DNA of 64,000 bases from Aculops lycopersici. Its lineage: Eukaryota > Arthropoda > Arachnida > Trombidiformes > Eriophyidae. Shown piece by piece: positions 19,496 through 29,874 of the stretch. The DNA lies in the NCBI GenBank assembly GCA_015350385.1, contig WNKI01000004.1, positions 1,450,061 to 1,514,060 on the forward strand, in the 5' to 3' direction. Numbering within the stretch: position 1 is the first letter of the stretch; each line of letters opens with the position of its first letter. The translations under genes and the position numbers were made by a program. The notes under the pieces are model-generated. The model made no database searches and was not told the origin of the DNA. It saw only the letters and a list, made by a program, of their open reading frames with translations.

Positions 19496-20962
19496 GCAAG
19501 CTAGCAGCGTGGCTGGAGCGACGACTACCCATTATGAGCATCGGCGGCAGCAGTAATACCATTACTGGTCGGCGGCTCACGCTTCCGGCATCTGACGCAA
19601 TGGTGGCTAGCTCATTCTAGCATCAGATAACCAGTGGTAGTGTTTGTGGCAGTAGTAAGAGTGACTCGGCAGTTGTCCACGCGGCGAAGCTGGCAAGACC
19701 GCGGCTGCAATGGTGGCGCACAGGTGTGCTTAGCGAGCGAGCGAGCAGCAAGTCGACGTGTTGGTGGTGGCTGGAGTACAGGGAAACAGCATTGAAGGCG
19801 GAGGTTGTTTTTGCTTATGCAGTTGATGTTGCTGTTTCTGTCCATTAGTCAACCGAATGAACGAGTCAGTCCATCCCCATGACTTACTGCACTAGCCAGT
19901 GCTACCACGAAACTTATAGTTAGTCCCCCACCCCGGCAACGACGAGAACGACTACGAGTACGACTGCGACACAATGGCTTAAACAACATACATGAGAGCA
20001 ACGAAAGAGTTTGCAGCTATTCTCGCAACCCTTCCGCTTCCTCCCGCTTCACTGGCTCCGGCCAGCGAGGCCGAGTCTCCGAGCAAATGGTCAAGTTGAA
20101 GTTAGGAGAGCAGCAGCCCTGTGATGCTCAAGTCAAGTCATCGATACTTTAGCTAGCTAACTGAACAACAAGCAACGAGAGAGCGAGAGCAGCACGACAA
20201 ACTATCGGTCTACAGATCACGATGATACTAATAATTATCTTATTATACGAAGGCAGCGGTAGCAGTAGTAGCTAATGTTTGGTGCCGATGATGATGATGA
20301 TCATACGACCATGATTAACGATTTGTGATCTAGTTATTTGTGGATGGCACTTATTATTGTCGTTGGTGGTAGCGTTTGATGTCTCTCTTTCTCTCTCTCT
20401 CACTGGCTGTCTCGTGATTGTGTTGCATGCAACAATTTCGGCTGAAACTTTTACGAATGCAATTTGTGGGAGTACCGTGTAAAAATCTACACAACAACAA
20501 CAAAACTTGACATGTTGCTAGCTACTCGTCGTAAACAAGCTTAACCTACCTATCTAACTACGAACTATAAGTTGGACGGTCTAGCCGTTACTGTAAGTGG
20601 CAAGTTGCACTGGCCTCTAGATTAGATCGCTTAGTTCACATTGGATCCGCCATAGTCGCCATCGCGGCCTCCCTGTCGAACTAGGAAATGAGCAGCAATG
20701 TAAGCTTGTTAATGTGGCCACTAGCCTAGTATATACTGTAAAATAACAACAACTGCACAACAGCAACAACTGAAATGGCTGTTGGCTTCGTGGCTGGTGC
20801 CACTACTGGCGTTCGGGGATTGAGGATGTGGGGAGGCTCACCACCAACACGTTGATTTAATACGGAGTCCAATGGGAAAAGCGAGAGCGAATTTGCAAAA
20901 TAGCCGCTTCGTCGCTCGATTGGCAGAGAAATTGAACGAAACGAAAGCCTACCAGAGAGACA

Positions 20963-20995
20963 GACGGACGGACGGACGGACGGACGGACGGACGG
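20963..20995. repeat. (GGAC)n tetranucleotide array
   Basis: About eight GGAC units immediately followed by a GA run. It generates a repeated RPSV peptide in a minus-strand frame that is not a gene. Confidence 0.9.
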
Positions 20996-21863
20996 AGAGA
21001 GAGAGAAGCCAAGGCGAGTGAGAGAGAAAACAACAACAAAAGAAACAACAACAACAACAACATCAGCAGAAGGAACGTTGGAAATCGCCAGAAATTCCGA
21101 GTGCCACCCCCAGTCTGGAGCACTTCGTCCCCTCCCGAGGCTTTGGGCAGCGTGAAACAGCGCTGGAGCAGTCGATCGGGCGTTTGTCTCAATCCGAAGT
21201 ATATTTTCATTGGTGCGTGCGTTAGTTTAGCTCGTGTTCAGCTGCACAGCTCTAGTTTAAAGAAACAGCTGCACCAATTTAGCTCCCATCGCCTCCCTCA
21301 GCTGCTGCCTGCGTTGCATACAATTCTTACGGCCCGTTGCGCTTGAGCTGTAATTCACCCTTCGAGGGGGAAAGAAGTTCGCCTATTTGGGGGTAGAGTT
21401 GTTTACAACTTTCCGAGTAGCCAGTGTGCGTCTGTGCGTGTGTCAAACTGTTGAGGGCAGGCCACTTGTGCGTGTGTCTGCGCGTTAGGGTTCGACCAAA
21501 GAGCTTCAGGCGGACAATAACAAAGGCTCTTCGCCGTCGTCGTCGTCGTCGTCCTAGCTCACTCGTATTCGCTCGTTACTTTTTTTATTTCTCTCTATCG
21601 CAAGCTTCCAATGCAATCTCAAGATCTCTTGAAATCTCAAACTACATCGCAAAGTGTTGCAAAAATCTCATCATCGTCATATTTTGGAAAGCTAAATCTA
21701 TCATAGGCTTCTGTAACCTGCACAGAGGGCTTCCCATCTCCATCTTTTTATGATTTAAAGAGAGCGATTTTCTGGTGGAAACAATAGTAACGATAAACTT
21801 TGTTAGACTTCGTGTGTTTCAAGATAGATTCAGGCAACGACCAGAAGACTAACAAAATCCACA

Positions 21864-23336
21864 ATGGCGACAACATCAGCAGTGAATATCAACAAAAACA
21901 ACAACAATCCTCATCAACGCCAATTCCACGGCAAGTCAGCCTCCTCGACATCCAATGGTACGCCGACAAAGAACGGAGGTATCGCTGTAAATGGCCATAG
22001 CGGAAGTCCATCTGCCCGCAACATCAACCATAACAATCACCACTTTGTCAACGGAGCTAGACCAGGATCCGTGGATATTGATTCCCTCTATGAGGACGAT
22101 ACCAACGACTTGATGACCAAGTTCACGAACGATGTCCGTCGAACTAGTCACAAGAATAGTCATCGCTCGAGGGGCAAATTTGGCCGTGGGCTGGCCAAAA
22201 AGAACGGAGCCGGTGGTCACTTTACCTGGGGTCTAGCGGGAAGTGAATTCACGGAATCGCAGCTGGATTCTGGAATTGATCCCATTGTTGATAATAGTGA
22301 TCCACTGGATCCAAATTATGATTCAGACAGTGAAGAAAATTGCAAATTTGAAGCCATAACGCCGCCCCTGGAGGATGGCGAGGTTGACAACTACCTCACG
22401 CCGTTGTTCATGGAATACTTTGAACACGCCGACACCAATGAGGTGCTTGGTTTACTCGGCGAAGTCAATATAACAGGAAACTATCATAAGATTGTCACTA
22501 TCTTAATATCACTAGCTCTAGAAAAGAAGTCTTCTCATCGTGAGCTAGCCTCAATATTAATCTCAGACTTATTTGGCAAGTCACTCACCAGTGGTGATAT
22601 TGAACGCGGGTTTGACGAACTACTCTCGCAACTCGATGATCTGGAGCTAGACACACCGGATGCTAGCACTGTACTCGGCAACTTCATTGCTCGTTCCATT
22701 GCCGACGATTGTATACCTCCGAAATATGTGACCAATGCTAAGCAACTACTGGAAGCCAAGGCAAGTAGCGGCGAGCAGCTCAATCCTGCCGAGACACGTG
22801 CCCTAAAGGCACTAACATACGCAAATTCGCTTATCAACGCGAAACGAGGCCTCATTAGGCTCGATACAGTTTGGGGATTGACAGGCGGCGCTCGACCAGT
22901 CAAGTACCTCGTCAAACAGATGCGCCTATTATTGAAAGAATATCTCTCATCCTTGGACATGAAGGAGGCAGAAAGGTGCCTTCGTGAACTTGAAGTACCT
23001 CATTTCTATCATGAATTTGTATACGAAGCCATTCTCATGGGCATTGAGGACACAAAGAAACCTGATGAATTGACAGCAATTGCACAGCTATTGAAGGCTC
23101 TAGCAGACATTAATTTAATCAGCGTCGACCAACTCAAGAAGGGATTCCTGCGTCTATTTGATGAGATACCCGAGATACACATCGATGTTCCGCATGCATA
23201 TGCAACCCTCGAGAAATTTATGCAAAGCTGCTTTGCAGTTAAGTTATTTTTGCCACGTGATGTTATCAATAGCGTGCCATCCAGAGGTCGTAAAAGATTT
23301 GTTAGTGAAGGTGATGGTGGAAGAATCAAAGAATAG
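21864..23336 (+). CDS. Pdcd4: programmed cell death protein 4 (two MA3 domains)
   Basis: The 490-residue protein has an Asn/Ser-rich N-terminus with basic stretches and a KFGRGLAKKNGAGG motif, GLAGSEF and DPNYDSDSEEN, all hallmarks of PDCD4. Two MA3 domains follow (about residues 175-290 and 340-455). MA3 domains bind the translation helicase eIF4A and inhibit cap-dependent translation. Length matches the family (about 470). The second domain includes FYHEFVYEAILMGIED and LKKGFLRLFDEIPEIHIDVPHA. It is a single exon. Convergent with AMMECR1, with stops 274 bases apart. Confidence 0.95.
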   Translation: MATTSAVNINKNNNNPHQRQFHGKSASSTSNGTPTKNGGIAVNGHSGSPSARNINHNNHHFVNGARPGSVDIDSLYEDDTNDLMTKFTNDVRRTSHKNSHRSRGKFGRGLAKKNGAGGHFTWGLAGSEFTESQLDSGIDPIVDNSDPLDPNYDSDSEENCKFEAITPPLEDGEVDNYLTPLFMEYFEHADTNEVLGLLGEVNITGNYHKIVTILISLALEKKSSHRELASILISDLFGKSLTSGDIERGFDELLSQLDDLELDTPDASTVLGNFIARSIADDCIPPKYVTNAKQLLEAKASSGEQLNPAETRALKALTYANSLINAKRGLIRLDTVWGLTGGARPVKYLVKQMRLLLKEYLSSLDMKEAERCLRELEVPHFYHEFVYEAILMGIEDTKKPDELTAIAQLLKALADINLISVDQLKKGFLRLFDEIPEIHIDVPHAYATLEKFMQSCFAVKLFLPRDVINSVPSRGRKRFVSEGDGGRIKE

Positions 23337-23610
23337 TGATTGCAACAAGGAAACCGATGCAATTCAATGGAACGATTATCAAAACAACGTAAAAAATACA
23401 AGACTATGTCTTCGTACAAATCATCAGCATCATTATTATGCTCACATTAATATTATTGTCCTTTGCGATCTAAATATATAAATATAAAATAATCTCAACT
23501 TGCTTGAGAACGACCAAAAGATATCAGTATACGGCAACATATGAATACTGATCTAATCACAAATTCTAATCTGGTGGAGCCTTTTATTCAATCTCTTTAT
23601 AACTTATGTG

Positions 23611-24222
23611 TCATTTGCGGCTAGATTGCCAAGAGCGATATTCATCATAACTAACTGTAAGTTTTTCACTTTGATACCGGGTCAATTGGATCGATTGTTT
23701 CAGCTCCTCCGTGATGGGTCCTTTGTGTCCTCCTTTCCTAAGCAACTCATCAATGGTCTGTTCTCGACTCCATCCTTGACCCGATGCAACCTCAGGTAAA
23801 AATGTTGCTGATCGCCGGCTTCCCCGATCACTAAAAAACTCTATTCTAACGCCATGAATCCCAACTGTCCAGTCTAGATAGTTGTCAGCTGGTTCGAAAT
23901 TTGTTAATAGAGAAACGGACACATATAGGTTTTGCACTTCATCTTTGCCTATTGGGTTGAATCTTGAGTCCTGGGTCGCGCTCTGTATGGCGTACTCGCT
24001 AAGACCATCGTGGAGGTTGATAGCTTTAAAGGTTCCTATACACCCTCTTAATCGTTTGTCTCTACCTAGCTGCCAAGTGACAAACAAAGGAAAAGCGGCA
24101 TCTGTGAAATTAGGATTCTTTGGTGGAGCTTCTTTGTTGAGGTGGTTGACCAGAGTGTCAAAGCAATAGAAACACATCTCAGAGCAAACAGCTTTGTTGC
24201 TTTTGTCATTTGAAGTGGTCAT
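23611..24222 (-). CDS. Ammecr1: AMMECR1-family protein
   Basis: The start is the ATG at 24222 (MTTSNDKSNKAV); the frame extends upstream only from TTG. About 203 residues. The diagnostic LRGCIGTF motif is present, with YCFDTLVNHL before it and later blocks (YAIQSATQDSRF, VSVSLLTNFE, DWTVGIHGVRIEF, ATFLPEVA, WSREQTIDELLRKGG). The AMMECR1 domain is deeply conserved from archaea to animals. Its biochemical role is unsettled. Compared with human AMMECR1 the long N-terminal region is missing and only the domain remains. Minus-strand polyadenylation signal: TTTATT (plus strand) at 23583-23588. Confidence 0.95.
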   Translation of the reverse strand: MTTSNDKSNKAVCSEMCFYCFDTLVNHLNKEAPPKNPNFTDAAFPLFVTWQLGRDKRLRGCIGTFKAINLHDGLSEYAIQSATQDSRFNPIGKDEVQNLYVSVSLLTNFEPADNYLDWTVGIHGVRIEFFSDRGSRRSATFLPEVASGQGWSREQTIDELLRKGGHKGPITEELKQSIQLTRYQSEKLTVSYDEYRSWQSSRK

Positions 24223-24858
24223 ATTGATATTGATAATAAAGTTGGTTTTGATGTTCAACAAATTTAGTATCTAAGTGATTGACGGCTGGGGTTCTCTCAT
24301 GTAACGATCAGACGCTAGCCTCGCTACAATATTCTAAAGGTTGTTGGTAAATCAAATAGTATAATAACCGGGCATTAGATGTTAACTCGTAAGTTGTTGA
24401 AGCTAAAGTGTTCTCTATTTTGGAAGTACTTGTACTTAATGGGCAAATGACTCTCGCATGTAAACAAATGCTCTCTGCTTTATTGTGCTGCCTACTGTTC
24501 TCTTTGTTCGGTTGACGTGGTGAGGAAGCACTAGAAACTGACTGGAATACTGAAATCAGATCAAGTGTCCATTCTAAATCAGATAAGAAAGGTGAAAATA
24601 TGACAAACTAGATTGTCCATGCCTTCGTCTCTGGTCAGTTAAATTCTCTATCCCGCTGACAATTCTATTTGTTTACCGTAACTACTTGTTCCTTCACTCC
24701 GCTCATCTGGGCGTGTTAGCTACCGCTGTTCTGTGTTCGTCGCAGCACATGTATGCAATGTTTGCAGATCATCATAAGACATTCGTCATAACTGATGATA
24801 CAAAACTCATCTATTTACTTATGATTCGACTATAATCAAAATATATTCTTAAACCAGG
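24223..24858. promoter_or_regulatory. bidirectional promoter region of AMMECR1 and Sec15
   Basis: About 640 bases between divergent starts. No reading frame or strong TATA box stands out. Confidence 0.45.
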
Positions 24859-26739
24859 ATGGTCGACAATCACAATGACTTGGACCATTTGCTGGTCGAT
24901 CTGGAGTCCAATGATTCCAACAACCTAGCCTCAGTATTGCGTGCCATATACGATAGCGATGAAAGCGACAAGTTTATGTCAAAACTCGAGCAACGAGTTA
25001 GCCACCTCGATCAGGAGATAGAACAAATGTGCAGTGCCCATTACAAGAGTTTCATCGATTGCATTAGAGAATTACTCCAGGTTAGACCAAACGCCGATGG
25101 TCTTAAGAGGGAAACAATGGAGATAAATGGTGAGTTGATGAAATCTACTGAGGTCATCCAGAGAAAGGCCGAGGAGTTGATAAAAGCCCGAAGGATATTG
25201 GTCAATTCGAGTGATAGCATTGAGATGTTAAAGAAATGTTTGTTCGTCCTCGAAGAATACTCAAAATTCAACGATCAATTGAAGGAAAGAAAATATTTTC
25301 CCGCCCTGAAGACTCTCGAATCCTTAGAACGAGATCACCTGCCCACTGTAGGGAGTTATAGGTTTGCACAGAACCTATCTAAAGAGATTCCAAAGTTCAG
25401 GGTTATCATTAAGGAGGCGACGACAAATGATCTTAACGACTTCCTAGTCGGCCTATTAGAGGAGAGTAAGACAATAGGTGAAATTGTATTCAACAGATCG
25501 GCCAAACAAGACAACTTTATACCGGGTGTTGAGTCTAGTGCCTTGAGTGGCATAGATTTTAGTCCGGTCTACAGAGGACTACATATATTTACAAACCTTG
25601 GCTTTCGAGAGCAATTTGAGGAGTACTACAGGGAACAACGAAGACAACAATCACGTTTAGCATTCTGTCCTCCATCCAATATGAATACTATAGAAGACTA
25701 TCGCAAGTATTTCAGTTGCATCATTGGCTTCTTTGTAATCGAAGATCATCTGATGGGAACAACAAAGGATTTCATAAGAACCGACTACCTGAACGGTCTC
25801 TGGTCCAGTGCCATTCAATCAATGTCGATCTCACTAAAGCAACATGCTAAATCATGCTCAGACGCCTCGTTAATGAATAGTATAGAGAAACTCATACTAG
25901 ATTTCGCCTTTACTATTAGAAACTATGGTTATAACACAGATGGCCTATCGGATATATCAAATGCAATCAAGGAACAATACAATGAAATCTTAATGAACCA
26001 GTGGAAGTCTAAGTTTGAAAGAATTTTTCGCCAAGATGGAGATTATTCAGAAGTGGTGCGCGAGTTGGATTTCTTCGAAGCAGCTAGTCAAAATTTTCCC
26101 AAGAAATTCCCATTCTCACTGTGGATATATCGCCGGCTTCAAGAACACATTGATGAGTTTTTACGACTAGCCGATTATGACTGGACTCGAACTGAGGCTT
26201 CAGGTCAAGCGAGTAGTTTCATATTAGATCTCATAGCTTGGCTTAGAAACACCTTCCAAGCTTTTGCCAATCTACCGGAACAAATTGCCCAGGGGGCTTG
26301 CATGTCAGCTTGTAAACATATAGCTCAATCTTTAAGCGAGAAGTTGCTATCCGAGGATGTGAAGTCCCTATCTATAGGTGCCCTGGAGCAATTTAATTTA
26401 GACCTCATACAGTGTGAACTCTTTGCTAGCTCGGAACCTGTTAAAGGATTCAAAGAAGGAGATTTACAAATGGTATTTGCTGAACTACGTCAGTTATGTG
26501 ATCTATTTTTATATGAGGATTACTCAACCTACATATCAGATTTAGGCAAGCAACAGAACAAGTACCTGAGAGTAACAACGGCAATGGCATTAACTGTTGT
26601 CGATAAATTAAGAGAGTGTGATAAAAAGAAATCTGTATTTTCATTGAAGAAAAATGATAAACAGAAACTAAGAGATACTTTTGCTGAGAATCTACGCGGA
26701 GTACTAGAGTCCCAACCACACAGTCGACCTAGGCGTTAA
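24859..26739 (+). CDS. Exoc6: exocyst complex component Sec15 (EXOC6), internally shortened
   Basis: The 626-residue protein aligns with Sec15 throughout. The N-terminal coiled coil has LEQRVSHLDQEIEQMCSAHY. Then come FSPVYRGLHIFTNLGF, EEYYREQRRQQSRL, IIGFFVIEDHL and a C-terminal domain with LADYDWTRTEASGQASSF, ACMSACKHIAQSL, QFNLDLIQCELFASSEPV and KYLRVTTAMAL. Sec15 links Rab GTPases to the vesicle-tethering exocyst. Family members are about 770-800 residues. Here KKFPFS runs directly into IYRRLQEHIDEFLRLADYDWT, so roughly 110-120 residues of the middle helical domain are absent (junction about 26118), and a linker before FSPVY is also short. The frame is intact and there is no intron. Polyadenylation signal AATAAA begins two bases after the stop (26741-26746). 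Confidence 0.95.
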   Translation: MVDNHNDLDHLLVDLESNDSNNLASVLRAIYDSDESDKFMSKLEQRVSHLDQEIEQMCSAHYKSFIDCIRELLQVRPNADGLKRETMEINGELMKSTEVIQRKAEELIKARRILVNSSDSIEMLKKCLFVLEEYSKFNDQLKERKYFPALKTLESLERDHLPTVGSYRFAQNLSKEIPKFRVIIKEATTNDLNDFLVGLLEESKTIGEIVFNRSAKQDNFIPGVESSALSGIDFSPVYRGLHIFTNLGFREQFEEYYREQRRQQSRLAFCPPSNMNTIEDYRKYFSCIIGFFVIEDHLMGTTKDFIRTDYLNGLWSSAIQSMSISLKQHAKSCSDASLMNSIEKLILDFAFTIRNYGYNTDGLSDISNAIKEQYNEILMNQWKSKFERIFRQDGDYSEVVRELDFFEAASQNFPKKFPFSLWIYRRLQEHIDEFLRLADYDWTRTEASGQASSFILDLIAWLRNTFQAFANLPEQIAQGACMSACKHIAQSLSEKLLSEDVKSLSIGALEQFNLDLIQCELFASSEPVKGFKEGDLQMVFAELRQLCDLFLYEDYSTYISDLGKQQNKYLRVTTAMALTVVDKLRECDKKKSVFSLKKNDKQKLRDTFAENLRGVLESQPHSRPRR

Positions 26740-26740
26740 T

Positions 26741-26746
26741 AATAAA
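26741..26746 (+). terminator. polyadenylation signal AATAAA of Sec15
   Basis: AATAAA starts one base after the TAA stop (26737-26739), implying a 3' UTR of only about 20-30 bases. Confidence 0.55.
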
Positions 26747-26966
26747 GTAGTAGCCAATGGGAAGTGGAGTCGCTAGGCGCTCTTCTTCCTTCCGCTGCCA
26801 TTTCAACCATAAGCCTTTTTCTAGCGCAGCAGCATAACGCATTTATGAAACTCACTTCGAACTTGGCGTTTCTATTGTCGAATCAATCATATATTTGAAG
26901 ACATCAGATAGATAAATATATATATATATATAAATTAGAATAGAAACAAACAACCCATCGGACAAA

Positions 26967-29168
26967 ATGTACGGCCTTGTTAATTTGGCCATTGAAGAGG
27001 CCATCTTGGAGCGGTATGGGCAAAAGTTTTGGGATTACATAAAACAAAGTTGTCGAGACTCCATAGGAGACACGGATGGAACTTTTATCTCTCGGCTAAT
27101 GTATGATGATGAGGTTACCTACAGATTGATCGATGCTGCCGAAAGGATTTTAAGAAGTGAAAAGTATGGCAATGTTAGTCAATTGTTTGGGGAGAAATTC
27201 TACGAGCTTGTGCAAGATTCAGGTTACGAGGGTATACTAAAGCTTCTAGGTGGTAGTTTGAAGGAGTTTCTTGATAATCTTGATTCATTTCATACGCATC
27301 TGGGCACCACGTATTCGCAAATGAGACCACCATCCTTCAAATGCTCCTACAAATACAATCGAGCTGATGGAAGCAAGATTAAGGATATATTAATCTTGCA
27401 CTACTTCAGCGAGCGAATTGGATTGGAGGGATTTGTCATAGGAATGGTTCGAATGGCAGCCCGCGAGTTATTTCACCTTAAGGTGGATATTAGTATTCAT
27501 AAGCTCAAGTTAGTTGACCAAGGAATCGATCACACGGAATTCGTAATCAATATATTGGGCGATATCAATGGCGGAAATGGAGGAATGGAGCAAACAACAA
27601 ACATTAATACCAAACAAGCAAGTGATCTTGAGAACGATCAAAATGATAGCAATAAGGAGAATGAGATTCAGCTGTATCAAGACGAGAGTTTTACCTACAA
27701 AGATGTGAAGCAATTGGCTGACGCCACCACCACAAACAAAGTATCGCCACTTGTTTTTGCCCAGTCGCTTCCATTCCATTTAATCTTTGACCGGAACTTG
27801 ATTGTAAAACAAGCGGGCACCTCAATATTACGTATAATTCCCGCATTAAATGGACCAAACAAAATGAATGTTAGACTAACTGATATAATGAACATTCTAG
27901 AGCCCAAATGTCTACGTGAAAAGGTAAACTTTGACAACATTCTACGCTACAAGAACTCAATTTACATCTTCCGGCCCGACGAGAAGCAAGTTATTTCCGG
28001 TGGACACAGACACTTACATCGAGATTATTTGAGGAAGGAGGATGATTTAGCTGAGGAGGATATTGACAAGTATATTGTTAAGCTTCGCGGTCAGATGACT
28101 TATATGAGCGACAAGGATTTAATGCTTTTCGTCTGTTCGCCTAGCGTCGCCAATTTAGATGATCTCAACAATACGGGACTTTTCTTGTCGGATATTCCCT
28201 TGCACGATGCAACACGAGACTTGGTACTGTTATCGGAACAATTTGAAGCGGAATATAAGGTTCAGAAGAAGCTGACAATGTTGACGGAGAAGTTGAATGT
28301 TATGAAGAATGAACTCGAGGAGGAGAAGAAGAAAACAGATAGATTATTGTACTCTGTATTACCGCCAACTGTGGCCAATGAATTGCGTAACAACCGGCCA
28401 GTTCCAGCTAAACGATTCCAACCTGTTACCATATTGTTCAGTGGCATCGTTGGTTTTGGCGACTTTTGCGCCAAAAACTCCGACTCCTCGGGCGCCATTA
28501 GGATCGTCAATCTGCTCAACAAGATATACACAACGTTTGATGTGCTCACCGAGCCCAAGAGGAATCCGTTTGTGTACAAGGTCGAGACGGTTGGCGACAA
28601 GTACATGGCAGTCAGTGGGCTTCCCGAAGCTTGCGACTCGCACGCTCGACACATAAATCGCCTGGCATTGGATATCCACGATCTTGCCAAGACAATCAAG
28701 CTTGAGGAGTATACAGGAGTTAGAACAGCCACTAGTTCTAGTGACACCACTGCAACTACACAGTCTACCACACTAGCAACACCACAAACTACGCCAACAA
28801 GTGTCTCGACGACAATGACAAGCACAAGCACCACGGGACCGCCTAAGGCGGCAGAGTTCACGCAAATGGATCAATGCGAGCACCTGAGAGTCACCATTGG
28901 CATTCACTGTGGCGAGGTCGTCACTGGTGTCATTGGCAAGCGAACACCCAGGTATTGTTTGTTTGGAAACACCGTCAATCTAACCAGTCGATGCGAGACT
29001 ACAGGTAAGAAGGGCGCAATCAATGTATCGCAGGACGTTTACAACCTTTGCACCAAAGACCCCAACAACTTTGATCCGGAATTCGATTTCCAATATCGAG
29101 GCCAGGTGAACATGAAGGGCAAATCGGAGCCGATGGGCATGTGGTTTTTGGAAAGGCGACGCCTGTGA
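26967..29168 (+). CDS. Gucy1b1: soluble guanylate cyclase beta-1 subunit with Thr-rich catalytic insert
   Basis: 733 residues. The H-NOX haem domain (1-190) keeps the proximal His109 (NLDSFHTHL) and the YxSxR haem-propionate motif (Tyr146, Ser148, Arg150). The PAS-like HNOB region (about 270-420) and coiled coil (420-465, KLNVMKNELEEEKKKTDRLLYSVLP) follow. The catalytic domain has VTILFSGIVGFGDF, VYKVETVGDKYMAVSGLPE and RYCLFGNTVNLTSR. These fit the nitric-oxide receptor beta subunit, which makes cGMP as a heterodimer with an alpha subunit. The catalytic domain is interrupted between ...IKLEEY and LRVTIGIHCGEVVTG by about 50 residues, mostly Thr/Ser (28714-28866), absent from typical beta-1. 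The linker after ILGD is also long and Asn-rich. No alpha subunit is in the window. Single exon. Confidence 0.95.
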   Translation: MYGLVNLAIEEAILERYGQKFWDYIKQSCRDSIGDTDGTFISRLMYDDEVTYRLIDAAERILRSEKYGNVSQLFGEKFYELVQDSGYEGILKLLGGSLKEFLDNLDSFHTHLGTTYSQMRPPSFKCSYKYNRADGSKIKDILILHYFSERIGLEGFVIGMVRMAARELFHLKVDISIHKLKLVDQGIDHTEFVINILGDINGGNGGMEQTTNINTKQASDLENDQNDSNKENEIQLYQDESFTYKDVKQLADATTTNKVSPLVFAQSLPFHLIFDRNLIVKQAGTSILRIIPALNGPNKMNVRLTDIMNILEPKCLREKVNFDNILRYKNSIYIFRPDEKQVISGGHRHLHRDYLRKEDDLAEEDIDKYIVKLRGQMTYMSDKDLMLFVCSPSVANLDDLNNTGLFLSDIPLHDATRDLVLLSEQFEAEYKVQKKLTMLTEKLNVMKNELEEEKKKTDRLLYSVLPPTVANELRNNRPVPAKRFQPVTILFSGIVGFGDFCAKNSDSSGAIRIVNLLNKIYTTFDVLTEPKRNPFVYKVETVGDKYMAVSGLPEACDSHARHINRLALDIHDLAKTIKLEEYTGVRTATSSSDTTATTQSTTLATPQTTPTSVSTTMTSTSTTGPPKAAEFTQMDQCEHLRVTIGIHCGEVVTGVIGKRTPRYCLFGNTVNLTSRCETTGKKGAINVSQDVYNLCTKDPNNFDPEFDFQYRGQVNMKGKSEPMGMWFLERRRL

Positions 29169-29255
29169 CAACGATTGCGGCGCGCCCACCTGTTTATGGC
29201 ATTTCCAAGAGGCAAATTTGACATTTTTGCAATCACAACCAGTGAAACTGGATGC

Positions 29256-29261
29256 AATAAA
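29256..29261 (+). terminator. polyadenylation signal AATAAA of the cyclase gene
   Basis: AATAAA 88 bases after the cyclase stop codon. Confidence 0.5.
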
Positions 29262-29707
29262 AGCTTTGGTCAAGTTATTTGATCTACCATATTAATTTAA
29301 ATCTACCGCCCGTTCGATTGCACCACTGGCAAAATAAAACGACCACTTGCTGGCAGCAAGTGGTTGTTGCGACAAAGAAGGAGAGAGAGAGAGAGGAAAA
29401 AGTTTTGTAGCGAGCGAGGGACGTCTGCTTCACGTTGCACAAGAGAAAGAGAGAGAGAGAGAGAGATGATTCAGCATAGAGCTGCTGCAGGATTCAATGA
29501 GGATTCTGTACCTTCGCCCTGTAGAGAAAACAGTTGAGAGTCCACCGCAGTGCACGCATAGGATTCTACTGTACGGTATGCCTGTCGCAACCGAGATAAG
29601 CCTTCGAACTGTCAGCAGCGCTTCCCAGTCTGGAAATTTCTCACTCCATTTAATGTGGAAACTTATTTAGTCTCGTGGAAACTGTATAGTATATCATCGA
29701 TTGACAT

Positions 29708-29714
29708 TATAAAA
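29708..29714 (+). promoter_or_regulatory. TATA box of the endoplasmin gene
   Basis: TATAAAA 161 bases upstream of the ATG, implying a 5' UTR of about 130 bases. Confidence 0.5.
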
Positions 29715-29874
29715 TTCAACCCATAGATTAACTGACAACTTAGACCAAGAGAAACTAAGTCAACTTACTAGGAATAAATTTAATTAGATAGATATTAGGA
29801 AACTGTCACATTAGTCATATTTATTGTAATTATTATATAACCACAACTACAACAACATAAACTCCGCAATAAAC

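Larger units (their letters stand above)
18263..21863. promoter_or_regulatory. gene desert between lipase cluster and PDCD4
   Basis: This 3.6 kb region separates divergent genes and should hold both promoters and the PDCD4 5' UTR. It includes a plus-strand GATATAAAAGAG at about 18883-18894, a TTG/GTT microsatellite, a GGAC tandem array, CT arrays near 20386-20402 and AAC-rich stretches. Frames at 19172-19369, 19350-19580, 20857-21210 and 21424-21753 are repeat-driven and I do not call them genes. Confidence 0.45.
29169..29874. promoter_or_regulatory. intergenic region with endoplasmin promoter
   Basis: About 700 bases. Contains a perfect inverted repeat of an E-box word (ACCACTTGCT-GGC-AGCAAGTGGT, 29342-29364), GA microsatellites (29382-29395 and 29445-29465) and TATAAAA at 29708-29714. 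The TATA lies 161 bases before the endoplasmin ATG within ACATTATAAAAT, a word also found twice upstream of the M13 peptidase gene. Confidence 0.5.
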
